A stretch of 64,000 nucleotides of DNA from Ascoidea rubescens DSM 1968 (GCF_001661345.1 NW_017962914.1:708439-772438); one strand, 5' to 3'. Shown: positions 1 through 9,947, counted from the stretch's first letter. The notes: generated by a model not told the origin, from the letters alone. A program made the numbers and translations.

Positions 1-551
1 TGTCTTTTTTTATTTTTATTTTTATTTTTATTTTTATTTTCATTTCCAGTGAGAGTAAGAGTCATTTTAAGGGAATTATTATACAATTTTGATTAAGTTG
101 GAGTTGATTCTTTTTCTCAAATGGTGAACATTTTCCAAAGAAAAGCCGAGCAACATTTGCAAATATATATAAAGAAGGAAATAAAGAAAGAAGATTTGTG
201 CTAGGTATTTTATTTTTGTAATAAGATTTAAAAAAATGTTTAATTGATATTAATACTTGCCTTTTGGGGGGATTATTAAATGAAAATTGAATAGATTAGT
301 GATTGAATAATTGAAAATGTTTCAGAATTGTTAGAAATGAAAACAAATCAGAGAAAAAACGGTAGCTGGTTCGAATTTCTGCGGGAGTAATTTTCAAGTT
401 TGTTTTATTTGTATTTTATGTTTTTTTATGTTTTTTGAAAAGGTGATAAGAAAGCGATAAGAGAGAAAAAAACGATGGAACTGATAAGAATAAAACAATA
501 ATGGAGGATTGCTCAATGGGACTGGAACCATTATATATATGTGTGTATAGG

Positions 552-596
<45 letters not shown>

Positions 597-786
597 GTAT
601 TTATCAGATGAATTTTAAGAGATTTAATTTTTTATTATTAATTAAAAAAGAACTCTTTTAATATTATATTGTGATATTGTGATATTGTAATATTATAAAA
701 TATAAATTATCAAATTATCAAATTATCAAATTATTAAATTATTAAATTATTAAATTATTAAATTATTAAATTATTACGATTCAAAA
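1..786. other. non-coding repeat-rich segment
   Basis: No convincing gene. It holds a TTTTTA-type repeat at the very start, a run of TATATG hexamers at about 549-596, and an 8-bp tandem array at 704-775. Two overlapping matches to the S. cerevisiae ARS core (WTTTAYRTTTW) lie at 414-434, but such matches are expected by chance in DNA this AT-rich. Confidence 0.6.
704..775. repeat. 8-bp tandem repeat, nine units
   Basis: Nine consecutive units of AAATTATY: the first three end in C and the last six in T. The phase is perfect. The split into a C-type and a T-type block suggests expansion by slippage from two founder units. Confidence 0.85.
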
Positions 787-1411
787 ATGAATGATAAACC
801 CAAATATATTAAAAGAAGCAGTTACAAAAGACAAAAAATATCATCTTTTAAAAACAAATCAAAATCAAAAATAATCCCAAACAAAAAATCTAAGTAGGTA
901 TCAGATTTAGGTGGTCTGGATAATCATTTAAGAAATGAAAGTTATCTTTTAAAATCCAGACGTCGAACTGATTTTTGCCAACCTAGATATGTATCAAATC
1001 AGGAGCTAAGAAAGGAAGTAGATGAGATGAATTTGAGTGAGTTAGAAAACATTAGTAATTCCGATGATAGCAGCGATGATGATTATAATGATAATTACCA
1101 TGATAGATATTTTGCTAGGGAATTTGAAGTTTTTACTGACCGATATTATCACTGTAATGATCATTACTATTCTGATTATGACTCTGAAGATCCTAACCAC
1201 AATGCGTATAATAATCTTGATTTTGGTGGTGAATTTAGAGAGATTAATGCGAGTGATGCTACTAATGCCAATGATGCTGATGATAATAATATCGATGATT
1301 TTGGTTGGTTATCTTGATATTTTGGGAGGATATGATGATACATTTCCTTCGAATGATGAGTTGCTGAGCAATTCAGAGCCCAAGTATTCGTTTGAAGTCT
1401 CGTACGACTAG
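787..1411 (+). pseudogene. decayed acidic ORF of unknown family
   Basis: From the ATG at 787 one frame reads through a basic N-terminus (many K/R/S), a middle with the segment RRRTDFCQPRYVSNQELRKE, and a long Asp/Asn/Tyr-rich acidic tail. The frame has about two breaks: an interruption early on and a frame change near the end, after which the same acidic-polar composition goes on to about 1411. An intact ATG-led piece covers 1027-1317. No intron with usable splice signals explains the interruption. I do not recognise the family, and no viral or retroelement hallmark is visible. It could also be two short spurious ORFs. Confidence 0.4.
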
Positions 1412-1439
1412 TTGTGGTAAAAGACTGCTGACATACTTG

Positions 1440-1738
1440 CAGTTTGATACAATAATTTTTTTTTTAAAAAATAACTGCTAAGAACACACTTATTGTGGTT
1501 CTTGCACGGTGCTGTTTATTAGTCGGTATATAAACTACAAAAACTGTCGCTGTAATTTTACCATGGATGTGGGAAAACCCTGGAGGAAAGAAAACTCACA
1601 TCAAGGACGAATGAACTTAAGTAAGAAATAGATGTCACATCGTGTTCATCGCATAAATTGTCAGTTTGATACAATAGTAAACAAAAATAAAAAACAATCC
1701 TTATATAACATTGCGCCAGAACACACAAGTATATAAAC
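1440..1738 (+). repeat. degenerate duplication upstream of tRNA-Gly
   Basis: Three short blocks occur twice in the same order: CAGTTTGATACAATA at 1440-1454 and 1662-1676, AGAACACAC at 1482-1490 and 1718-1726, and GTATATAAAC at 1526-1535 and 1729-1738. Spacing differs between the copies. The second copy includes the TATA box of the tRNA gene. This fits an old tandem duplication of the tRNA 5' flank or the remains of a repeated element that targeted it. No complete LTR with matching ends was found. Confidence 0.55.
1730..1738 (+). promoter_or_regulatory. Pol III upstream TATA box
   Basis: TATATAAAC ends about 28 bp before the first base of the tRNA, the position expected for a TFIIIB-facing TATA element in yeasts. 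Confidence 0.55.
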
Positions 1739-1766
1739 AACACAGCGCCTCAGCAAACGTCAGACA

Positions 1767-1837
1767 GCGTAAGTGGTTTAATGGTAAAATTCAACGTTGC
1801 CATCGTTGGGCTCCCGGTTCGATTCCGGGCTTACGCA
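1767..1837 (+). tRNA. tRNA-Gly (anticodon GCC)
   Basis: A 71-nt cloverleaf. The acceptor stem GCGTAAG pairs with CTTACGC, followed by discriminator A. The D-arm contains TGGTTTAATGGTA (A box). The anticodon stem CAACG/CGTTG closes a loop with anticodon GCC at 1799-1801. The T-arm carries the consensus B box GGTTCGATTCC. There is no intron. It reads GGC/GGU glycine codons. The sequence is close to the S. cerevisiae tRNA-Gly(GCC) as I recall it. Confidence 0.97.
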
Positions 1838-1840
1838 TTC

Positions 1841-1846
1841 TTTTTT
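1841..1846 (+). terminator. Pol III T-run terminator
   Basis: Six T residues four bases after the tRNA discriminator base, typical of RNA polymerase III termination. Confidence 0.85.
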
Positions 1847-2572
1847 CTGCCATGCACAACTATGTAGTGCTGGGTGAGCACCGCTGCTCTGGGACTGCAT
1901 CCGTGCTGGTGGTTCTCACCGACAAACCGCTGCCCTGTTCGGCGTGCCCCAGCCGCCGCAAGCTGTGTTTACCCCCGTCGAAACACGCCCCGTCTAGCTC
2001 TGCACGTGCTACTCGAGGTTGAAACAGCAGCGTTTTCCCACACGAAAAGAAGCAAAAGCAACACAACGAGCCTTTGAGCAAGAGGAAATGGAGCTGATCA
2101 CCAGCGAGTAGTTGCAAGTGGTCTTTGCTGCGAATGTGGAACAGCTCTGGAGGTTGGCTCGACACTGGGCACATTGGGCTATTCCAGCTGGTTTAGGAGG
2201 AACAGGAAGGAGAAAGAAAAGAATAAGCTTGCAATTCGAAATTCATCTTTTGTATTTCTCAGCTCCCCAGTCTTTTTTTTTCTTTTCTTTGCTTTGCTTT
2301 TTTTTCCTATTATATTTAAATTATTTGTCCTCTTTTTTCTACCTGAACATCTAGAAATCTGTTCCATAATCCAATTTATATAACCACTCCATCAGCAATA
2401 ACCACTCCATCAGCAACAACAACAACAACAACATAGCAACACCAACACTAACTGCAATAACAATACCTTTTCCTACAACACTGCCTGCTCACAACCTGCC
2501 TCTTCTCTTGAGCTCTGTCGACCAATTTGTATCAGCAATTGTCTTTCTCTGCAAGCAATCTATCCAACAATC
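1847..2572. other. GC-rich patch and promoter of the arrestin-like gene
   Basis: About 1860-2200 is clearly GC-richer than the surroundings and has overlapping open frames on both strands without conserved features. It is followed by polypyrimidine/poly-T tracts (about 2267-2340) and a CAA trinucleotide run (about 2414-2432) in the presumed 5' leader. A CACGTG box lies at 2003-2008. Confidence 0.6.
2003..2008. promoter_or_regulatory. CACGTG E-box
   Basis: Palindromic CACGTG (Cbf1/bHLH-type site) in the GC-rich patch 565 bp upstream of the arrestin-like start codon. Confidence 0.45.
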
Positions 2573-4654
2573 ATGGCTCCAATTGAACCTTTTATTGTCG
2601 GCTTGGGAGCATCTAATCACTCATTAGTCCGAGGTTGTCCTGGTGTTCCCAAAACTTGTCCAAGAATCGAAGGTGTGTTGGAGATAAGATCGAAAGATGG
2701 CTCTCCATTCATAATCAAATCGGTTTTGCTAGAGCTCAACACTGTTCAATCAGTTTCTGTGCCATCTTCAGGTTTTGTTGTTGGCTCCAAAAACGATGCA
2801 ACAAAGTCCTACAACAACTATTCAAATTCAATCTACGATAATTCAAATTCAAGTGAACAGATTTTGGGTCTTGACATCCCCTTTATAATCCCACTAAATA
2901 AAGACATCTCTTCAAGCTGTAAAAACTCAAGGTGGAACGCTAAAACCATTCATAATATCACCTCAAAGATCATTTGGTCAAATATAAATACAAACCCTTT
3001 GAATTCAATTAATACTCTACTGAAAAATCTTAACCATTCAATAACCAATAACTCAACTAATCCGGATAACCACACCAACACGAACTTGAACTTGAACTTG
3101 GACTCGAACTTGAACTCGAACTCGAACTTAAACACGAACTTAAACACGAACTCGAACTTAAACACAAACTCGAGCTCGAACACTCATAATCAAAACCAAA
3201 ACCAAAATAATGAGCTTTTTATAATAGGCTTTCCGATTATAATCAAAAGATTCGACACTTTACCTCTTTATAGGCAATTCAATGAACCTGTATCAAAAAC
3301 AATCTCATCTCTAGACAAATCAATTCAAATCAACTACTCCTTACCAATTACTTCTGTTGGTCCCAAAGATGATATTCTAATATACTTTAAAATATCCCCA
3401 TTTCAATCCGATATCCCCAATAAACCATCCTCCAACAATTCGAGTTCTTCCTCAAACTCCTTACTAAAATCTCTCATGGGTAGAAATAAAACAATCAAAC
3501 TAAAAAAAATCTCCTGCTCAATCCAGGAAATCCTAGATTGCCACGATTTTGGTCTTTTATCAAAACAAACCAAAATCTATGAAGTCAATTCAAACTACGA
3601 CAGTATCCTAACGCCCAATGGAATTTCTGCTCAATTACAATTTCAATTCCCCGATGATCTATCCTCCATTTATTCATCTGTTAACTCAAACCATTCATCT
3701 TTAACTTCTTCTCTAATTAAAAAAGTCCCATCCCAACTAGGTCACTCAAAATCAGTAAATATACCAAATCAAACCTCAGAAAATGAAAAATGCATTTCAA
3801 ATGGCTCTCTTCCAAACAATATCCAAACTAAAACATCCTCAAAACTAAGAAAATCCCCAAATTTGTCACAAAATACAAATAACAATACCTCCTTTAAATC
3901 AATCGCCTCAATCAAATCCAACACTTTCAACAACTCATCATTTGCTGTCAACCCCAAAACTTTGACAACTGATACAAAATTGTTAGATGAAGTTAATACT
4001 GGAATCCCCATTTCTCATATCAGAGGCTTTACATTGTCTGGAAAATTGTTTTCAATCAGATACGAATTATCATTCAAACTAAAATTCTACAACCATCAAA
4101 CTATCAAGTTTCAGCAACCAATAATTGTTTGTCCCTATGATAGAATATCTAGTTACAAACTACTAAAATGGGTATTAAAAGAATGGGATTACGCCAATTT
4201 CATCAATAGTACAAAATTTGTAACCAATTTCACTTATAGTTTTTACAATGGCAGGACTTCACTTCAATCTCATAATATGAATATGAATATGAACATGAAC
4301 ATGAACATGAACATGAACATGAACATGAATATGAATATGAACATTAATAATAAACCCAATTTTAGAAATACGGTTAACGGAAGCGATCACAATGGAATGG
4401 TTAAAACTTACAACGACTTTAATGGTTTGAAGAATCAATCTTTTAACAATAGCATTGTCATTGAAAATGCTAATAATATTAACAACAACGATGGTGATGA
4501 TGATGATGATGATGGCAATTACGTTGAAAATATTTACCAAGTCCGACCTGCTCAAGTGTATAGACCAAGGAATGCTAATGATTGGAAATTGTTGGGTTTA
4601 TCAGAAAAGGGTCTTGGAACTCATCGAAGCTCCATAATTCATTATATTGATTAA
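2573..4654 (+). CDS. arrestin-family protein (alpha-arrestin-like adaptor)
   Basis: 693 aa. The N-terminal arrestin fold is recognisable: PRIEGVLEIRSKDGSPF (about residues 30-46), LGLDIPFIIPLNKDIS (about 98-113) and RFDTLPLYRQFNEP (about 224-237). The C-terminal arrestin half has FSIRYELSFKLKF and IIVCPYDRISSYKLL. I recall these blocks from a widespread fungal arrestin-like family. Such proteins usually act as adaptors for Rsp5-type ubiquitin ligases or as scaffolds, but no PPxY motif is evident, so the partner is unknown. Low-complexity inserts interrupt the fold: Asn/Leu/Ser/Thr hexanucleotide repeats (about 3085-3180), a Met-Asn alternation (about 4277-4343) and an Asp run (about 4495-4514). 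The start is the first ATG of the frame, after a CAA-rich leader. The nearest S. cerevisiae homologue is uncertain, so no symbol is given. Confidence 0.8.
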   Translation: MAPIEPFIVGLGASNHSLVRGCPGVPKTCPRIEGVLEIRSKDGSPFIIKSVLLELNTVQSVSVPSSGFVVGSKNDATKSYNNYSNSIYDNSNSSEQILGLDIPFIIPLNKDISSSCKNSRWNAKTIHNITSKIIWSNINTNPLNSINTLLKNLNHSITNNSTNPDNHTNTNLNLNLDSNLNSNSNLNTNLNTNSNLNTNSSSNTHNQNQNQNNELFIIGFPIIIKRFDTLPLYRQFNEPVSKTISSLDKSIQINYSLPITSVGPKDDILIYFKISPFQSDIPNKPSSNNSSSSSNSLLKSLMGRNKTIKLKKISCSIQEILDCHDFGLLSKQTKIYEVNSNYDSILTPNGISAQLQFQFPDDLSSIYSSVNSNHSSLTSSLIKKVPSQLGHSKSVNIPNQTSENEKCISNGSLPNNIQTKTSSKLRKSPNLSQNTNNNTSFKSIASIKSNTFNNSSFAVNPKTLTTDTKLLDEVNTGIPISHIRGFTLSGKLFSIRYELSFKLKFYNHQTIKFQQPIIVCPYDRISSYKLLKWVLKEWDYANFINSTKFVTNFTYSFYNGRTSLQSHNMNMNMNMNMNMNMNMNMNMNMNINNKPNFRNTVNGSDHNGMVKTYNDFNGLKNQSFNNSIVIENANNINNNDGDDDDDDGNYVENIYQVRPAQVYRPRNANDWKLLGLSEKGLGTHRSSIIHYID

Positions 4655-5539
4655 ATTGTAAATTTACAATCTGCTTTAATTTTTTTATTTTCATTTTTTT
4701 TATTTCTTCTAATGATTTTATTAATGATGATTATCTAAGGATATTTGGGTTATTTTTCTACTTGATTTAGTTTTTGTATGGTTCTATTGGTTTATATTCA
4801 GTTTTATAGTTTATGTTTTCGTTTAGTATAATAAATAATAGATAATAAATAAGTTATTATAAAATAGTATGAGAGAAAAAAAAGCATAATATTAGTGTTT
4901 ATGTATATTTATATACTTGAAATTTACCTATCAAGTACCACCATATTCATCATAAGTTATAAGTCATTATAAATTATAGTAGTAAAAGAGTTGAGAGTTA
5001 AGAAAAAAAAAATTTAATAGTGTAAATAAAACCCATAAAATAGAATAGAAAAATAAATAGATATAAATATAAATAAAGATTAATAAAGCAACGTAAAAGA
5101 AAAATTAATGTTAATGTTAATGTTAATGTTAATGTTAATGTTATTGTATTATTATAATGTTATTGTGTTATTATAATGTTATTGTGTTATTATAATGTTA
5201 TTGTGTTATCTGGAGGTTTTGTTTTATGATATCTAATCAGTGAATTTCAAGATAATAATGGCAAGTAAAATAAGAAAAAGAAATGAATATAATTTAAGTA
5301 GTTGAGATCATTATTGGAGATGAGATTTGAGATGTTTGAGAGATATGATTGAGTAGAAGATAAATTGAAAATAAAGATAAAGATAGATAAAGATAAAACG
5401 AAATGAAATTGAAGTATAAATTGAAATTGAAGTATAAATTGAAATTGAAGTGGAATTTAGGTTTTGAGTAGATTGAACAAGTCAAATAAAGTAAATCAAA
5501 GTAAAGCAAGATAAATAACCAAATAGAGCAGTATAAATA
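4655..5539. other. AT-rich intergenic with minisatellites
   Basis: 3' flank of the arrestin-like gene. It contains six TTAATG hexamers (5105-5140), a 19-bp minisatellite of 3.6 units (5141-5209), and about three copies of an 18-bp unit around 5405-5455. Open frames here are repeat-driven (Tyr/Leu/Phe/Asn) and are not considered genes. Confidence 0.6.
5141..5209. repeat. 19-bp minisatellite, 3.6 units
   Basis: Units TTATTGTGTTATTATAATG start at 5141, 5160, 5179 and 5198 (last one partial). The first differs at one base. It directly abuts the TTAATG hexamer array at 5105-5140. Confidence 0.85.
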
Positions 5540-5758
5540 TCATATTTTGGAGAGCAAACAACGGTGAGAAGTTATTCCTTTAGCATCGATATTATCAGAT
5601 TTTAAAGAGGACTTGATTGGTAGCAAAAACGGCAAAGTAACACTGATTGTGATGTATAGATATACTAAATTCTTTTGGAAATTTTGGGAGTTTTGGGAGT
5701 AGCGAAAGCTTGAAGAGTAGAATCTTTTTAAATTTGTTCTAACTAGTTGGGAAGCCAT
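5540..5758 (-). CDS. possible small mitochondrial membrane protein
   Basis: 72 aa. The N-terminus MASQLVRTNLKRFYSSS has Arg/Lys, Ser and no acidic residue, like a mitochondrial presequence. A hydrophobic stretch (about residues 32-49, YLYITISVTLPFLLPI) could be one membrane segment, followed by Lys. It begins with ATG. It faintly recalls small respiratory-chain subunits (the Cox8 family has a PF-containing membrane helix), but I cannot align the hallmark residues. A chance ORF is quite possible, although its base composition and codons look less repeat-driven than neighbouring spurious frames. Confidence 0.3.
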   Translation of the reverse strand: MASQLVRTNLKRFYSSSFRYSQNSQNFQKNLVYLYITISVTLPFLLPIKSSLKSDNIDAKGITSHRCLLSKI

Positions 5759-6979
5759 TGGAATATCAAGAGGAAATCAAGAGGAAGTGTTTGAATAGAG
5801 AGATAAGATTGGAATGAGGATAGTTTGGTGAGGAAAATAAAAAATAGAAAGTAGAAGAATAAGGGAGTAAAAATTACATAGAAATTATGGGGTATTTATA
5901 GGGAATTACGCTTAGGTGTTAATATTTGCTTTGAAGAAAATAAAATCCGTTTTGTAAGGACACAATTGAATTATGGAATTAAAAAGCAATGAATTCAGGT
6001 AATGGTTAATAGCATAAGTTATTCTGTTATTTTGAGCATTTTCAAGAGCAGCGGAAATAGGATTTAAGATTTTGGATTTTGGATTTGTACATTTAGTGCT
6101 AATTTTAATGTTAATTTTAGTTTTTGGAGCGAATTTGAATTTAAATTGGATTGAATCGCAATTATCCCCATATAAATAACATAAATAATATAAATAATAT
6201 AAGTAATAACGTAAGTAATAGCGTAAATAATGCATTTTGATTGAGGTGGGTCCAATTTAGATTTCTAATCTCAACTGATAGAATCAGCAGTATGCAGATT
6301 ATTTTTAAATTATTATTTTTAAACTATACTAGTAATTTTATGTAGATAAATGTGTTTTTTCCAAAATTGCCTTCGTCGGCTGTCAATTTACTGGAAAGCT
6401 GGGAAAGAACAGGACACAGATAGAGGTGGGTCTGGAAGCACAAATGGTCCAACAAGAGCCTGTGGAAGCGCAAAATCGATACAGCCATTAAATTCATCTG
6501 GACACAATTTAATGCGGTGTTAAAATGAGCTAAATCGAATTAAAATAAAACAGATAAATTCTGCCTGAAACTTAGCGAAGCTTAAGTGTATATTAAGCGG
6601 ATGGAACATGGATTCTAATCGAATTATAGCCATAATCTTGCTGCAATCCAGCCTATTTCAAATCCGGTTTCAATCTATTTCTAATCAATTCAATCAGTTG
6701 TATCTAAAACCAGACAAACCTAATCTTTTCGATCACCAAAGCTGCCCAAGTAGGCTGTTGAGAAATGGAGAAGCGATTATGTTGGAATGAATTTGTCCAA
6801 CGAAATGTGTCAAACCGGTGCAGGAAATTCGGCTCGTTATCAAAAAGATCAGTGCGTGTTACCCGGCGTCTTCTAACGGCAGCTGTCGCCTGACTATTGG
6901 AGAAAACAGCCAAAAAAGAGCAGGAGTCGTACGATGTGGAGCGCTAATTCGCCGTTACGCCCCAAGCAAAACGCTGACA

Positions 6980-6985
6980 CACGTG
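6980..6985. promoter_or_regulatory. CACGTG E-box
   Basis: First of two CACGTG palindromes in the GC-rich patch upstream of the hydrolase-phosphatase gene. Confidence 0.4.
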
Positions 6986-7346
6986 CCCTGAACGACGCTC
7001 TGAGAGATACGAATGCTGTCTGCTCGCTTACAACATGTGATCTGGCTCTGCCAACCCACAGCAGTATTTACGAGTTTCAACAGAGAAGGGCCATCACATA
7101 AGCTGTACTTCGCAAATACCGCATTTGTTGCTTTTTGCACAACAAAGGCTCCCATAACCGCAAACACTGTGCATATCTGACACAGATGAAACACGCGGAA
7201 GTTATTCTCTAAGGCCGTTGTGCGTCGCCCCGCTTGGCGGATGCGCGTGTGTGTTTGCACAAACAGAAATGGCTGAACGGGCCTGTGCTTTGAGTCACGG
7301 GATGTGGCGCGTACGTGTCTACGGAGTTTAGGCCGAAAACACAATA

Positions 7347-7352
7347 CACGTG
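7347..7352. promoter_or_regulatory. CACGTG E-box
   Basis: Second CACGTG palindrome in this patch, 525 bp upstream of the start codon at 7878. Confidence 0.45.
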
Positions 7353-7668
7353 CACAGAGCTCCCGGGCGTCGGCACGTTTTACTGGATTTCGGGCACGAG
7401 CTGGACGCAACAGCACGGATTCTGCTGCGCACCGCTGCCGCTTTGTGTGTGTGAAGAGGAGCATTGTCTTTTTTCTTGTGCTTGTTCTGGTTGTGCTGCT
7501 GGATCTGCCGCTGTTCCTCACTTTGCTTCCACTTTCCTCTTTCTTTCCTTCTCATGCGCCATGTGTGTGTTTCTGTGTCTAAAAGCGGGATCTTCCAACA
7601 CATGTGTTCCAAATTTCCAATTAAATATATCCATGGTATTGATCTATCTAGACTAATATACAGCTTTT

Positions 7669-7740
7669 ACTTCTTTCACTTCTTTCACTTCTTTCACTTC
7701 TTTCACTTCTTTCACTTCTTTCACTTCTTTCATTTCTTTC
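7669..7740. repeat. 9-bp tandem repeat, eight units
   Basis: Eight units of ACTTCTTTC (the last has one change). A pure polypyrimidine-biased strand about 140-210 bp upstream of the hydrolase-phosphatase start, so it may keep the promoter nucleosome-poor or lie in the leader. Confidence 0.85.
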
Positions 7741-7877
7741 GCTTCTGCTAATTCTTTTTTTTATGTAATTTACTATTATCCAATTAATATCTAATTCTAT
7801 TTTTTCCAACTATTAAATTGTCATATTGTTATCTCCTTATCCTTATCCTTATCAGACCAATAAAAACAAATAAAAAA

Positions 7878-9947
7878 ATGTCTGGAAATGAACTGGAGGA
7901 AAAACTCATCATTGAAGCTGCGACTTTATCCTCGTCTTTTTACTTAGAAAATGATACATCGAATTCTTTCATCCAGCAGTTATTAGAATATGAAGCAAAA
8001 TATGAATCTTATAATAACATTATATCCAAATTATCCTTGTTTTTTAAGAAAATCTTCATTTACAAAGGAAACCATTCAAAATTTGAAAAATTAATCTTAA
8101 ATGAACCTGCCGATTGTACTTTATTAGCTAAATATTCTTCAATTGAAAAGTTCTTAATAGCCAATGATAACAATATTAATCAAGCTGGGGTTGGACTTGG
8201 GGTTGAAGTTTATTTGAACACTTTAAGAATTCCTCATCCTTTGGAAAGATTTATTCCTAAAATTCAAAACATCAACTTGACCGAAAATTCTAGAAATTTA
8301 AATTTTCCAAATTTAAACGAAAATCTAACTTTTCTAAAAAATTTGAAAACCAATTTGAACACTCTACCTTTAGTAATTTTCATCCATGGTTTAGGTGGTC
8401 AATTATCGCAATTTGAGTCTTTATTCGCCTTATTATCTCAATTCATTCAAGTCTTTGCAGTAGATTTACCAGGTTTTGGGAAATCAAGCTTATCTAAAAA
8501 TAAAGGCAACTTGATCCAAAACCTATCCAATCTTGAATTTCAAAGTATCAACTCCTCCATTGGGAATTTCCTATCTCTTAATAACAACACTTTTACAACC
8601 AGCTCAATAGTCAACCTATTACATTCTATAATCACAACCGATCCAATTTTAAAAAACAGAAAGCTAATTCTAATATCTCACTCAATGGGCACTCATATAG
8701 CCATCAAGTTGGCTCTGAAGCTATTTAAAAACTCAATCGACAAATCAATTGTTACATCCTTGATACTACTCTCGCCTCCTTCTTTGTCTCCACCGGTTAA
8801 CGCTAACGACGAAACCATCAACAAAACTCTATTGCAACTATCCTTCTTTAAGATTTTCTTGAAATTCCCCAAGCTATTCAACTACATAAGACTATACGAT
8901 AGGCTAGGCGGGTTTAACTCAAACTCACTAAAACGTGTGCTAAATATCAACACCTGCTCTTATTACCAAAAAGCAAGACAGTTAAGATGGAATATGGACA
9001 TAGACAGTGTCACTTGGTTGAAGTACATATCTGGTTTCCAGCCTTTAAATGAATCTGATTTCATCTCCTCCATGTCCTTTTTTAATTCTAATTCTAATTC
9101 TAATTCCAGTTCCAGTTCCAGTTCCACCTCCAACTCCACCTCCAACTCCAATGCTTCCATGAATATGCCCAAAATTCTCATTGTTTGTGGCGAAAACGAT
9201 AATGTCACTCCCTACTCCAAAGGAACTCAAAAAATGGAGTGTCTCCTCTGCTCAATTAATGTCGCCTCTATCACCATTCCAATAGCCAACTGTGGCCATT
9301 CCATTCTATTGGAAAAGCCAGAGCTTGCCTGCGGTTTGATTCTCAAATTCATCTCAAACAACATCGACTCCAAGTTAAATCCCTCCTGGGTGCTAACGAT
9401 AAAGGCCATCATCAGTGGCGACAAATGGGGTTTAAAAAACATTGTCAAATGGGAGTCCTTGCAAAATATCTCCTTCCCAATCCAAAATCCCTCGACTTTC
9501 CAGTTTTCTCCCTTATTAGCCATGAAAACCCTCAGGCAGGACGACGATAACCATTCTCCCTCCATTTTAGAACTGAAAAACCCGGATATTGTTGCAATCA
9601 TCGACATTTCGGCCGATTTGCCCCCTTACAACCCAACCACCTTGAAGAGAATCAAATACTACAAGCTTGCGACTGTCTCAAAAATACCGCCTGATTCGCT
9701 GATGGTGAGGAAATTCATCTCTCTTGTCGATGATATCTTATTTAATCAACCTAATCAATTGAGTGATCCACGCGTTGTTGTTCATTGCCACTATGGGTTC
9801 AATCGAACAGGCTTCTTAATCTGCTGCTATTTGATCGAAAAATTGAGCTGGTCTGTTGCCGACGCTGTGCTTTCCTTCAAAAAAGCAAAATACCCTGGAA
9901 TCAAACACCCCCATTTTGTGGATGCTCTTTATTTGCGATATAATTGA
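7878..9947 (+). CDS. alpha/beta-hydrolase fused to a dual-specificity phosphatase
   Basis: 689 aa from the ATG at 7878. The frame is open further upstream to 7818 but without an ATG. The N-terminal half is an alpha/beta hydrolase: LVIFIHGLGGQ (oxyanion region), VFAVDLPGFGKSS, and nucleophile elbow SHSMG with Ser at about residue 269. A late Asp lies in the CGENDNVTP segment and the His in NCGHSILLEKPE. The C-terminal part carries the Cys-phosphatase signature HCHYGFNRTG (HCx5R), followed by a typical helix and a conserved YPGIKHPHF-like tail. A Ser/Asn-rich linker lies inside the hydrolase part. The hydrolase could be a lipase/esterase and the phosphatase could act on protein, RNA 5' ends or phosphoinositide; neither substrate can be read here. 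All catalytic residues of both domains appear present. Confidence 0.85.
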   Translation: MSGNELEEKLIIEAATLSSSFYLENDTSNSFIQQLLEYEAKYESYNNIISKLSLFFKKIFIYKGNHSKFEKLILNEPADCTLLAKYSSIEKFLIANDNNINQAGVGLGVEVYLNTLRIPHPLERFIPKIQNINLTENSRNLNFPNLNENLTFLKNLKTNLNTLPLVIFIHGLGGQLSQFESLFALLSQFIQVFAVDLPGFGKSSLSKNKGNLIQNLSNLEFQSINSSIGNFLSLNNNTFTTSSIVNLLHSIITTDPILKNRKLILISHSMGTHIAIKLALKLFKNSIDKSIVTSLILLSPPSLSPPVNANDETINKTLLQLSFFKIFLKFPKLFNYIRLYDRLGGFNSNSLKRVLNINTCSYYQKARQLRWNMDIDSVTWLKYISGFQPLNESDFISSMSFFNSNSNSNSSSSSSSTSNSTSNSNASMNMPKILIVCGENDNVTPYSKGTQKMECLLCSINVASITIPIANCGHSILLEKPELACGLILKFISNNIDSKLNPSWVLTIKAIISGDKWGLKNIVKWESLQNISFPIQNPSTFQFSPLLAMKTLRQDDDNHSPSILELKNPDIVAIIDISADLPPYNPTTLKRIKYYKLATVSKIPPDSLMVRKFISLVDDILFNQPNQLSDPRVVVHCHYGFNRTGFLICCYLIEKLSWSVADAVLSFKKAKYPGIKHPHFVDALYLRYN

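Larger units (their letters stand above)
5759..7877. other. intergenic: AT-rich part, then GC-rich promoter patch
   Basis: 5759-6350 is AT-rich, with TAATA-type short repeats near 6175-6230. About 6800-7560 is GC-rich: I counted 38 G/C in 60 bases at 7381-7440. Long open frames occur on both strands there, explained by rare stop codons in GC-rich DNA. CACGTG occurs at 6980-6985 and 7347-7352. A 9-bp repeat array (7669-7740) and poly-T precede the next gene. Confidence 0.6.

Noticed and set aside
414-434. Two overlapping matches to the yeast ARS consensus
   Set aside because: An 11-bp A/T-rich pattern is expected often in this DNA, and the consensus may not hold outside Saccharomyces.
1420-1766. 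A solo LTR next to the tRNA gene
   Set aside because: No matching TG...CA ends or target-site duplication could be identified; only the three-block duplication is supported.
5912-6255. Tyr/Leu-rich open frames on the minus strand
   Set aside because: Product of TAATA-type repeats; no start context or conserved composition.
6955-7521. 188-codon open frame on the minus strand in the GC-rich patch
   Set aside because: Overlapping open frames exist on both strands, the peptide is Arg/Cys-rich with no motif, and openness follows from GC-rich composition.
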